Positions 1-5,162 of a stretch of DNA of 5,220 bases are shown in pieces; within the stretch, counting starts at the first letter, position 1; every line of letters begins with the position of its first letter. The DNA is from Deltaproteobacteria bacterium. GTDB taxonomy: Bacteria > Desulfobacterota > Desulfobacteria > Desulfobacterales > SURF-7. The stretch lies in the NCBI GenBank assembly GCA_019307665.1, contig JAFDJC010000237.1:1-5220 (forward strand), given 5' to 3'. The notes under the pieces are model-generated. The model had not been told where the DNA came from and ran no database searches. It saw only the letters and a program-made list of their open reading frames with translations. A program made the translations under genes and the position numbers.

Positions 1-1
1 G

Positions 2-58
2 TCACGGCGATATGTCCTGCTAACTGAACAAGATATCGTCTGGAGAAAAAACCTTTAA
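2..58 (+). CDS. Possible 3' end of an unidentified gene entering from the left edge
   Basis: One forward frame is open from the window edge to a TAA at 56-58 and would encode 18 residues ending in WRKNL. The peptide looks ordinary for a protein C-terminus, but a run this short can be open by chance, and I recognise no family. If real, the gene would converge on the PP-loop gene. The sequence further left would settle it. Confidence 0.2.
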   Translation, partial: SRRYVLLTEQDIVWRKNL

Positions 59-125
59 CCCCCTCCTTTTAAACTGATTAATCTGGTTTATTTTTCCAAA
101 TGCGGTTACCCTGAGTTCAATTGAG

Positions 126-147
126 GAATTCGTAAAAAGTCGAATTC
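126..147. repeat. Inverted repeat, 7-bp arms GAATTCG/CGAATTC
   Basis: GAATTCG at 126-132 and CGAATTC at 141-147 are perfect inverted copies around an 8-base A-rich loop. The core TTCGTAAAAAGTC (129-141) is also an exact reverse complement of 232-244, so two mutually exclusive pairings are possible. No T-run follows on either strand, so it does not read as a normal intrinsic terminator. Confidence 0.6.
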
Positions 148-148
148 A

Positions 149-162
149 TCAGGTTTCAGGTG
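149..162. repeat. Two heptamer units, TCAGGTT and TCAGGTG
   Basis: Two adjacent 7-base units lie here. The stretch 151-163 is an exact reverse complement of 2431-2443, the longer heptamer array beside the ATP-grasp gene. This makes it a short, probably degenerate, member of the same intergenic repeat family. Two units alone would be weak; the 13-base match to the distant copy is the support. Confidence 0.45.
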
Positions 163-210
163 TTAAGTTTTATGTTAATGATATTACCTGATTTAACAGA
201 TACTTAAAAC

Positions 211-246
211 GTTTCGCAAAAAGCAGTTTTTGACTTTTTACGAAAC
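211..246 (-). terminator. Hairpin overlapping the PP-loop gene's stop codon, possible terminator
   Basis: GTTTCG (211-216) pairs with CGAAAC (241-246). After one C/A mismatch, AAAAAG (218-223) pairs with CTTTTT (234-239), leaving a 10-base loop. Read on the minus strand the stem contains the TAA stop of the PP-loop gene (238-240) and is followed by GTTTTAAG, a weak T-run. It is well placed to end the minus-strand operon, but the inner stem is A/T only and the T-run is short. It may simply be a dispersed palindromic repeat. Confidence 0.4.
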
Positions 247-1374
247 CGTCTTAGCTGACAATTTGCTTTTTATAACATGTACAAGGTCATCGTGGCCCTG
301 CGCTTTTAAAGGCTCAAGCAACTCACGGTAGAATGATTCACGGTGTCTGATTGTGATACTAAAACCGGATAAAAGATCCGGTGAAACGTCATTTTCAACA
401 AAGGCCTCTGTTTTGTCGAGGGCACCAATTGCCAAAAGCCCAAGCATGGTTCGGACGCATTTTTCACACTTCCCACAGTTCATCCGATCCTGAACATTTG
501 CCAGGCAGACCCTGATATTGTTAAGCGCAACATCCCAGCCAGCGACTATTCGCAGCTTGTCCAACCTGGACAGAGAAAGATCTCTATGCTTGATTCTCAT
601 ATCAAAACTGGAATACTCCGGATCCAGCATGGGGTGTGACCCGCAGGGAACTAAATTGGGGATATCATAAGATGAGGCAATATATACCAATTCCAGCCTG
701 GATGCAAAGGCGTGAGCCACAGATGCGAGCACGGCCCCGAAAAATTTTTCCAGCCAAAGTTTCCGTTCATCACACAAATGCCTGATGTTTGTGTATATGG
801 GAATCAGATTGACATTTGCGTCTTCTACCACCCGGGACATTGCAGTTTTAGCCCGTTCAAATACGTGGTATTTCATTCCCCTTTGTACGACACCCCCGAT
901 ATCAAATCCGTGAACAAAGAGACAATCTTTAATGGTCCCAGGATGTATTTCAGGATAGGTGAGTTTGTTTGCCCTCAATGCCGCGAGAGAATCTATTCCA
1001 CCAGACAAGAAAAGGCCTGCCCGCTTTTGCTTTTTCACGTATTTTACAGAAGAACTTGTCTTTGCCTCGATGGACAAAGGGTGTAAGTGCCCGCCCGACC
1101 ATTCCTTTATAAGGGACATGACCGTTTCAAGGCCCTCTTTAAGGCCGGGGCATATCGCAGCGTCCAGAACAATACGCTTTTCACCAAAATGCATTGCAGG
1201 AATGAGGCAGCCCACAAGAAACGCATGTGGATTGCACGAAATATCTTCAGCAAAAGGTTCTTCGGTTTCAATATATATATCTTTTCGAGGCTGATCGCAA
1301 TCCTCCCAGATTACGGTTGCAGCCACACGCACTCGTTCTTCTTTCTTTATTGATTTGAGATTCGATATTTGCAT
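238..1374 (-). CDS. PP-loop ATPase, QueC/ExsB-like, with a four-cysteine metal site; function unknown
   Basis: This 378-residue protein is predicted to be cytoplasmic. An N-terminal domain of about 115 residues precedes a PP-loop SGGIDS at 124-129, the ATP-pyrophosphatase signature used to adenylate a substrate. Further on are FVHGFDI (153-159), GSHPMLDPE (245-253) and cysteines 290, 300, 303 and 306 in an RVC...NCGKCEKC arrangement like the zinc site of QueC. QueC itself is nearer 220-240 residues and lacks this N-terminal domain, and no glutaminase domain is present. I therefore read it as the longer orphan relative that is often annotated as a hypothetical or 7-cyano-7-deazaguanine synthase-like protein; true queuosine synthesis is unlikely. 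The start is the only plausible ATG, because the next in-frame Met is residue 61. It lies 17 bp after the ATP-grasp stop without a clear Shine-Dalgarno sequence, which suggests translational coupling. The fold is certain; the substrate is unknown. Confidence 0.9.
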   Translation of the reverse strand: MQISNLKSIKKEERVRVAATVIWEDCDQPRKDIYIETEEPFAEDISCNPHAFLVGCLIPAMHFGEKRIVLDAAICPGLKEGLETVMSLIKEWSGGHLHPLSIEAKTSSSVKYVKKQKRAGLFLSGGIDSLAALRANKLTYPEIHPGTIKDCLFVHGFDIGGVVQRGMKYHVFERAKTAMSRVVEDANVNLIPIYTNIRHLCDERKLWLEKFFGAVLASVAHAFASRLELVYIASSYDIPNLVPCGSHPMLDPEYSSFDMRIKHRDLSLSRLDKLRIVAGWDVALNNIRVCLANVQDRMNCGKCEKCVRTMLGLLAIGALDKTEAFVENDVSPDLLSGFSITIRHRESFYRELLEPLKAQGHDDLVHVIKSKLSAKTVS

Positions 1375-1391
1375 GTGGTTTTTTTAAATAA

Positions 1392-2276
1392 TTACTTTTT
1401 GTGATAGGTGCTCACGACGTATTCAACAATTGTGGAAGCAATGTCAAGGCCGGTGGCGGCTTCCATTCCTTTGAAGCCCGGGGAATAGTTTACCTCAATA
1501 ATCATGGCCCTGCCATCTTGATCAACGATTAAATCTATCCCTGCGATTTCAAGGCCGACCGCATCTGTAGCTTTCAGCGCAATCCCCTCAAGTTTTGTTG
1601 GCAGATCCTTGCTTCGGCTTTCTTTGTTCAAGTGATAGTTGGCTCTGAAATCTCCTTTCTTAGGTTTCAGTTCCATAGCGCCCGCTACTCTTCCGCCTAC
1701 GACCAACACCCGTATATCCTGCCGCCCCGCCGGAGGGATAAATCGTTGCACCAGCAGCCCCTTTCGTTTGTCCATGTGTTCGTGAATGGCCGAATCTAAG
1801 TTTTGCCTTGTTTTTACCAGGATAACCCCTTTTCCCTGGCGGCCACTGGCTTGTTTAACCACCACAGGATAGCCCTGCAAGCTGGCAAGGGCTTGCTGGA
1901 AACCCTCTGGTGAATTGACGAAAAAAGTATCAGGAACCGGAATCCTGGATGCTGCAAGGGCCTGCAATGTGTGAAATTGATTTTTGGCCAGGCGTATGGA
2001 ATCCAGGTCGTTCACAACTGGAATTCCCATCAGGCTGATATGATGTATCAAAGCCAGGGAAGAGTCTCCCACTGTAGCACCCTGCCTTGGAAGCACAACA
2101 TTTAAGGATTCAATGTCCGGCTGTCCTGCAACCCCTAACTTACCCTCCACAAGACTTGGCCACAACCTGTAAGGATGAACTAAAATTGCTTTGTGGCCGT
2201 GCTGAACGGCTGCTTCGTCTAAACGTCTGTTTGGATGATAATCACTATCCCTGACTGTAATGATTCCGATGTTCAT
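1392..2276 (-). CDS. RimK-family ATP-grasp ligase (alpha-L-glutamate ligase type)
   Basis: With the start at 2276 this encodes 294 residues, close to E. coli RimK (300). RimK-type enzymes activate a carboxylate as an acyl phosphate with ATP and join it to an amine, often adding glutamate to a protein or small molecule. Visible features are the N-terminal NIGIITVRD, the linker IPVPDTFFV (about 112-120), the ATP-binding VVVKQASGRQGKGV (about 138-151), and the metal-binding AGIDLIV and IIEVNYSPGFKG (Glu261, Asn263), the last very typical of RimK. The reading frame is open to an ATG at 2363, but the ATG at 2276 has GAGG eight bases upstream and begins the conserved fold, so I chose it. It is probably co-transcribed with the PP-loop gene 17 bp downstream. 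Family assignment is strong; whether the target is ribosomal protein S6, a peptide or a metabolite cannot be told. Confidence 0.92.
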   Translation of the reverse strand: MNIGIITVRDSDYHPNRRLDEAAVQHGHKAILVHPYRLWPSLVEGKLGVAGQPDIESLNVVLPRQGATVGDSSLALIHHISLMGIPVVNDLDSIRLAKNQFHTLQALAASRIPVPDTFFVNSPEGFQQALASLQGYPVVVKQASGRQGKGVILVKTRQNLDSAIHEHMDKRKGLLVQRFIPPAGRQDIRVLVVGGRVAGAMELKPKKGDFRANYHLNKESRSKDLPTKLEGIALKATDAVGLEIAGIDLIVDQDGRAMIIEVNYSPGFKGMEAATGLDIASTIVEYVVSTYHKK

Positions 2277-2284
2277 ATTACAGA

Positions 2285-2288
2285 CCTC
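2285..2288 (-). promoter_or_regulatory. Ribosome binding site that fixes the ATP-grasp start
   Basis: On the minus strand GAGG lies eight bases before the ATG at 2276, a good spacing. The longer alternative start at 2363 abuts the inverted-repeat arm, and its extra 29 residues do not resemble RimK, so this site favours the shorter protein. Confidence 0.65.
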
Positions 2289-2365
2289 GTCATCAATCAT
2301 TAAAAAATCGCGGCGAGCCCTTATGTGACGCAGGATTGCATAATAATTGGACACTGCACTCAAGC

Positions 2366-2439
2366 TTCAGGTGTCGGGTGTCAGGTGTAAGTAGTAAAAA
2401 AGCGAGAGCCAGCCTGAAACCTGACACCCGACACCTGAA
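2366..2439. repeat. Perfect 21-bp inverted repeat made of heptamers
   Basis: The arms 2366-2386 and 2419-2439 are exact reverse complements separated by 32 bases. The left side reads as three tandem 7-mers (TCAGGTG, TCGGGTG, TCAGGTG; 2367-2387). The right side reads as four (CCTGAAA, CCTGACA, CCCGACA, CCTGAAA; 2413-2440). It lies between the GNAT stop and the ATP-grasp start, so on the minus-strand transcript it would form a stable stem in the intercistronic RNA. It could attenuate, stabilise mRNA ends or bind a protein, or be a mobile repeat without a role. The loop has a T-run but the stem is not followed by one, so a simple terminator is not supported. Confidence 0.85.
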
Positions 2440-2451
2440 ACCTATGCTCCG

Positions 2452-2508
2452 AAAAGGCTTTACTACGCCCGATAATGTCTAAAAAAAGACCTATTTTCCT
2501 AGCCTTTT
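2452..2508. repeat. Weak nested inverted repeats downstream of the GNAT gene
   Basis: AAAAGGCT (2452-2459) and AGCCTTTT (2501-2508) are inverted copies around a 41-base interval. That interval contains a small hairpin, GTCT/AGAC (2477-2480 and 2487-2490), with an A6 loop (T6 on the minus strand). This sits 19-75 bases after the GNAT stop and could be a poor transcription end site. The stems are short, so the functional reading is tentative. Confidence 0.3.
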
Positions 2509-2526
2509 ATGAGATCTGTATTAAGG

Positions 2527-3054
2527 TCAATTCTCAATCATCCATTCCGGCATCCAGATCCCTACCTGTTTGCTCATTTTTTCACTGTAGTAACTGGCCA
2601 CCTGCCTTGTCCGGTTTCGTATAGCAATCTTTTTGGTAGCCACATTGTCCTCACTGATAATGGAAAAAATCTTTCGGTCTTCTGCTCTTGAAGTCAATCC
2701 TTCCAGAAGTTTGGTGCCTATGCCCAAGCCCTGATATGCAGGCATAACGGAGGTATATCCACGCTCTAAATAACGATTCAAATCAAGACCGGATTGTTTT
2801 TTTACCGCCTCTATATACTCAGGTCGGGGACGCTTAAGGCAGGATGTTCCCACTATGACTCCTTCTGCTAATACATAGCCGATTAAAAATGCCCGTTCAA
2901 GGTTATAGTTTACCAACTTTGTCGCAACCGACCCTCCGGCCTCTACCATGCGACAGATTTCATCCAGATATCCCTCCGGAAGCTCATCAGGTTTCACGAA
3001 ATAAAACTCGAGGTTATGACCTTTTCTGTAGATGGAGTAACCGTCGTCGTGCAC
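2527..3054 (-). CDS. GNAT-family N-acetyltransferase, GTG start
   Basis: The 175-residue product has GNAT length and the acetyl-CoA-binding motif A: strand RGYTSVMP (98-105) followed by Q-GLGIG (108-113), which fits Q/R-x-x-G-x-G/A, and then helix TKLLEGLTSRA. A second conserved region, IISEDNVATKKIAIRNR (132-148), fits the motif B area. It should transfer an acetyl group to an amine, but the acceptor is unreadable. The start is GTG at 3054: an in-frame TAA lies five codons upstream, AAGGA sits seven bases before the GTG, and the next internal Met is residue 36. It is 250 bp upstream of the ATP-grasp gene on the same strand. The repeat-rich gap means co-transcription is possible but not assured. 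Confidence 0.9.
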   Translation of the reverse strand: MHDDGYSIYRKGHNLEFYFVKPDELPEGYLDEICRMVEAGGSVATKLVNYNLERAFLIGYVLAEGVIVGTSCLKRPRPEYIEAVKKQSGLDLNRYLERGYTSVMPAYQGLGIGTKLLEGLTSRAEDRKIFSIISEDNVATKKIAIRNRTRQVASYYSEKMSKQVGIWMPEWMIEN

Positions 3055-3061
3055 TATAGTT

Positions 3062-3066
3062 TCCTT
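3062..3066 (-). promoter_or_regulatory. Ribosome binding site for the GTG-started GNAT gene
   Basis: On the minus strand AAGGA precedes the GTG at 3054 by seven bases. The in-frame stop (3067-3069 on the plus strand, read as TAA) lies just upstream of it, so no longer version of the protein is possible. Confidence 0.7.
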
Positions 3067-3133
3067 TTAGCCGGTATCCACGCCATCGCAAAACAATTTA
3101 GTAAGCGTTCACAGACATTGCATCTGCGCACGC

Positions 3134-3174
3134 TCAGGGCAACCAGCATAGCAAACTAAAGCTGATCGCCCTGA
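3134..3174. other. Imperfect hairpin or dyad in the divergent region
   Basis: TCAGGGC (3134-3140) pairs with GCCCTGA (3168-3174). After a 3x3 internal loop, CAGC (3144-3147) pairs with GCTG (3161-3164), leaving a 13-base loop. It lies about 80-120 bases upstream of the GNAT start with no T-run on either side, so an operator or leader-RNA structure is likelier than a terminator. Function is unproven. Confidence 0.4.
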
Positions 3175-3266
3175 TCACGCACATATGCAGCACATCTGAA
3201 CACATACAGGACTAAGCTTGTGCAGCCTTTTAGTTCCGAATGGGCGTGAGGGTATACAATTTAAAA

Positions 3267-3287
3267 CCTCCAACCCGTAACCTGAAA
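3267..3287. repeat. Three heptamer units: CCTCCAA, CCCGTAA, CCTGAAA
   Basis: Three consecutive 7-base units keep the CCYGAMA-like pattern seen at 2413-2440. The segment CACCCG-ACACCTGAAA there matches here at 14 of 17 positions. This is a diverged member of the same intergenic family. Confidence 0.5.
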
Positions 3288-3463
3288 AGCAACATCGTAT
3301 CTTTGCATAATTGTTGGCATAATTATTTACCCTTTTAAAACCCTGGTTTTTAGTGTAGGATAAATCAGTTTGAGAAACTTGGGCAATAACAATTAGAAAC
3401 ATAACAGCATTAATTAATAATATCAAATAAATCTATCGGAGTGTTTTTAGGAGAGAAGGTGCC

Positions 3464-4300
3464 ATGAAAAATGTACTCAAGAAATCATGGAAATTATGTA
3501 GCCTCTTTATCATTATGGCCATATTATTTACCTCCCTTTGTTCTCCATCTATGGCTTTTGAAAAAGTTTACCGCAATTCTCTGGGCATGGAATTTGTCCT
3601 GATTCCGGCTGGAACTTTTATCATGGGGAGCCCATCGAATGAATCCAAAAGAGGCTATAGTGAAGTCAGGCATCAGGTTGTGATCAGTAAACCTTTTTAC
3701 ATGCAGACCACTGAGGTTACTGTAAAACAGTGGAGGGCTCTCATGGGTAAAAGGTTTTTCAGCAGAAAAAAAGGAACGGGTAACATGCCGGTTGAAAGGG
3801 TCTCCTGGAACGATTGCATCCGTTTTATTAAAAAATTAAATGCTATGAGTCAAGGGTCATATCGGCTTCCCACAGAGGCGGAATGGGAATATGCATCCAG
3901 GGCAGGCAGCTTAACTGCCTATAGTTGGGGAAAGACAATCGATTGCCAAAAGGCCATGTATAGTAATAACAGCTTAAAATCAGGAGATTGCATTGATTAT
4001 GTGAAAAAAAGAGGATTGCGCGCAAATGGCCCTGCTCCGGTAAAGAGCTACCCTCCCAATGCCTGGGGCTTGTACGACATGCATGGCAATGTCTGGGAAT
4101 GGTGTCAGGATTGGTTTGGGGATTATTCTGACAGTACTATGCTAAACCCTGTTGGGCCTTATTCAGGAACCAAGCGGATACGCAGAGGTGGAAGCTGGTA
4201 TAAATATGGACATTCATGCCGCTCTGCCAACAGGAATATGGGCCACCCTGCAAACAGGTTGCGAACTACCGGCTTTAGACTTGTCAGGGAAACCCAGTGA
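3464..4300 (+). CDS. Exported SUMF1/FGE-sulfatase-fold protein lacking FGE catalytic cysteines
   Basis: The first 31 residues form a Sec signal peptide: basic KKSWK, a hydrophobic stretch (about 11-25) and a probable cut after SMA (29-31). The mature part, about 247 residues, is a full formylglycine-generating-enzyme-like (C-type-lectin-like) domain. Landmarks are GMEFVLIPAGTFIMGS (41-56), TTEVTVKQW (82-90), RLPTEAEWEYA (134-144), WGLYDMHGNVWEW (201-213), RRGGSW (240-245), CRSANR (252-257) and TGFRLV (269-274). True FGE has two catalytic cysteines soon after RGGS. Here the first position is not Cys, and the only cysteine (252) sits in the CRSANR motif common to non-FGE members. Sulfatase activation is therefore unlikely; a structural, binding or other enzymatic role in the periplasm fits better. 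The ATG follows AGGAGAGAAGG. The transporter-like gene starts 28 bp downstream. Confidence 0.93.
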   Translation: MKNVLKKSWKLCSLFIIMAILFTSLCSPSMAFEKVYRNSLGMEFVLIPAGTFIMGSPSNESKRGYSEVRHQVVISKPFYMQTTEVTVKQWRALMGKRFFSRKKGTGNMPVERVSWNDCIRFIKKLNAMSQGSYRLPTEAEWEYASRAGSLTAYSWGKTIDCQKAMYSNNSLKSGDCIDYVKKRGLRANGPAPVKSYPPNAWGLYDMHGNVWEWCQDWFGDYSDSTMLNPVGPYSGTKRIRRGGSWYKYGHSCRSANRNMGHPANRLRTTGFRLVRETQ

Positions 4301-4317
4301 ACGGTTACACAGGACTT

Positions 4318-4322
4318 AGAGG
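4318..4322 (+). promoter_or_regulatory. Ribosome binding site of the transporter-like gene
   Basis: AGAGG lies six bases before the ATG at 4329, within the 28-bp gap after the SUMF1-fold gene. No terminator or promoter fits in the gap, so the two genes are very probably one transcript. Confidence 0.65.
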
Positions 4323-4328
4323 TAATCA

Positions 4329-5162
4329 ATGTTCAGATTGTTAGGGAAATGGCTTAGTATTTACGAAGATGAAATTGAACTGTTTCTGTGGACCGCAGCT
4401 CTCCTTTTTTTCGTACGAAGCTCTGGTATTCTTCTCAATAACTATGCAGAGACTGCTTTCCTTAAACGTTTTGGCGTTGAGTATCTGCCTGCTGTTAATA
4501 TGATCAATGCTGTAGCGACCTTTTTTATCATGGGATTTATGGCCGCTATAATGGGTAAAATCCCAGGTAGCCGTTTATTATTCTATCTCTTTTTATTCTG
4601 CGGAAGCTCAGTAGCAGGGCTCCGTTTCTTAATACCCTTTGACATTGACTTCATATATCCTGTTTTGTTTATGTTGAAGTCTCAATATGAGGTGTTGCTC
4701 GCACTTCTCTTCTGGAACCTGGCAAATGATCTTTTTAACACAAGACAATCAAAACGCCTGTTTCCGCTTATAACAGCAGGCGGAGTTCTGGGACAGATAA
4801 TCGGGAGTTTTGGAACCCCTGTTCTTGCCAGAACCATAACCTTTGATAACCTCCTGCTGGCCTATATGGGCGTGACTCTGCTTGGCGCTATTGTTGTAAA
4901 ACGCATGGGTGTGAGCTTTCCCGCACTCCTGCTTTCCGACAAGAAGGCTAAGAAAACCAAATCCCGAACCCCAATGCTTGAGGAATTTAAAAAGATTATA
5001 CCGCTCTTGAAGGAGTCCGTCCTGGTATATGCCGTTAACGAACAATTTGCCACTGAAGCAACAATGATCCAGTTTTTTAGTTATTTTCGAGGGGTCCTAA
5101 ACATCATCAGTCTTATTATTCTCCTGTTCGTAGGTAGGATTTATGGCCGCTATAATGGGTAA
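4329..5162 (+). CDS. ATP/ADP-translocase (Npt/NTT-like) family membrane protein, truncated by a repeat junction
   Basis: The 277-residue frame has about six N-terminal membrane segments (roughly 18-37, 52-78, 83-104, 109-130, 143-166, 174-194), a basic loop (205-214), and one more hydrophobic segment (about 255-268) ending in FVGRIYGR. The motif DLFNTRQSKRLFPLITAGGVLG (134-155) is characteristic of bacterial relatives of the nucleotide (ATP/ADP) translocases. These have about 12 segments and often long C-terminal extensions, so this is roughly half or less of a normal protein. Translation is cut by TAA at 5160-5162, inside an 84-bp duplicate of the gene's own 4533-4616, entered one base out of phase; only YNG after FVGRIYGR (residues 275-277) is clearly aberrant. 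A hydrophobic segment expected near residues 230-247 is also absent. In free-living bacteria, nucleotide exchange by these relatives is not established, so substrate is left open. Confidence 0.85.
   Translation: MFRLLGKWLSIYEDEIELFLWTAALLFFVRSSGILLNNYAETAFLKRFGVEYLPAVNMINAVATFFIMGFMAAIMGKIPGSRLLFYLFLFCGSSVAGLRFLIPFDIDFIYPVLFMLKSQYEVLLALLFWNLANDLFNTRQSKRLFPLITAGGVLGQIIGSFGTPVLARTITFDNLLLAYMGVTLLGAIVVKRMGVSFPALLLSDKKAKKTKSRTPMLEEFKKIIPLLKESVLVYAVNEQFATEATMIQFFSYFRGVLNIISLIILLFVGRIYGRYNG
4533..4616 (+). repeat. 84-bp direct repeat, copy 1 (in frame inside the transporter gene)
   Basis: These 84 bases are identical to 5137-5220, with an offset of 604. Here they encode residues 69-96 (GFMAAIMGKIPGSR and on) in the proper frame and run through membrane segments 2-3. 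The base before (4532 G versus 5136 A) differs, so the left border is sharp. The right border is unknown because the second copy reaches the window end. Confidence 0.97.

Larger units (their letters stand above)
3055..3463. other. Divergent intergenic region between the two gene sets
   Basis: These 409 bases should hold the promoters of both the GNAT gene (minus) and the SUMF1-fold gene (plus), but I find no hexamer pair good enough to name. Contents I can see are an imperfect hairpin at 3134-3174, a heptamer repeat at 3267-3287, an 8-bp direct repeat GCATAATT at 3305-3312 and 3317-3324 (12-base period, a possible protein-binding site), the palindrome ATTAATTAAT at 3409-3418, and an AGGAG...AAGG ribosome binding region at 3449-3459. 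A minus-strand reading frame at 3175-3426 shows no conserved features. Confidence 0.6.

Noticed and set aside
71..96. Terminator for a gene entering from the left edge
   Set aside because: The AAAC/GTTT pairing is only about four base pairs before the T-rich run, too weak to call.
712..1353. Three overlapping plus-strand reading frames opposite the PP-loop gene
   Set aside because: They are antisense to a gene with clear conserved motifs, and their translations look random.
2367..2440. CRISPR array
   Set aside because: Units are contiguous 7-mers with no spacers, and no cas gene is present.
2509..2691. Short plus-strand reading frame opposite the GNAT gene end
   Set aside because: Antisense shadow of the GNAT coding sequence without any family features.
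238..3054. Genuine N-acetylglutaminylglutamine amide operon
   Set aside because: The known system uses a GNAT/ATP-grasp fusion plus an asparagine synthetase with a glutaminase domain; here the domains are separate and the PP-loop protein lacks the glutaminase half and has a QueC-like zinc site.
3175..3426. Minus-strand 83-codon reading frame in the divergent intergenic region
   Set aside because: Low-complexity, no recognisable domain, no convincing ribosome binding site, and it crosses a heptamer repeat and the probable promoter area of the SUMF1-fold gene.
3464..3556. Lipoprotein signal in the SUMF1-fold protein
   Set aside because: The cysteine near residue 26 is preceded by TSL, which does not fit a lipobox; the SMA cut site fits signal peptidase I better.
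4180..4297. Variable region of a diversity-generating retroelement at the SUMF1-fold C-terminus
   Set aside because: The fold and position fit known variable proteins, but no template-repeat copy and no reverse transcriptase occur in the window, and the codons lack an obvious AAY-derived pattern.
3843..5053. Minus-strand reading frames at 3843-4025, 4749-5045 and 4862-5053
   Set aside because: They lie opposite strongly supported coding regions and show no conserved motifs.
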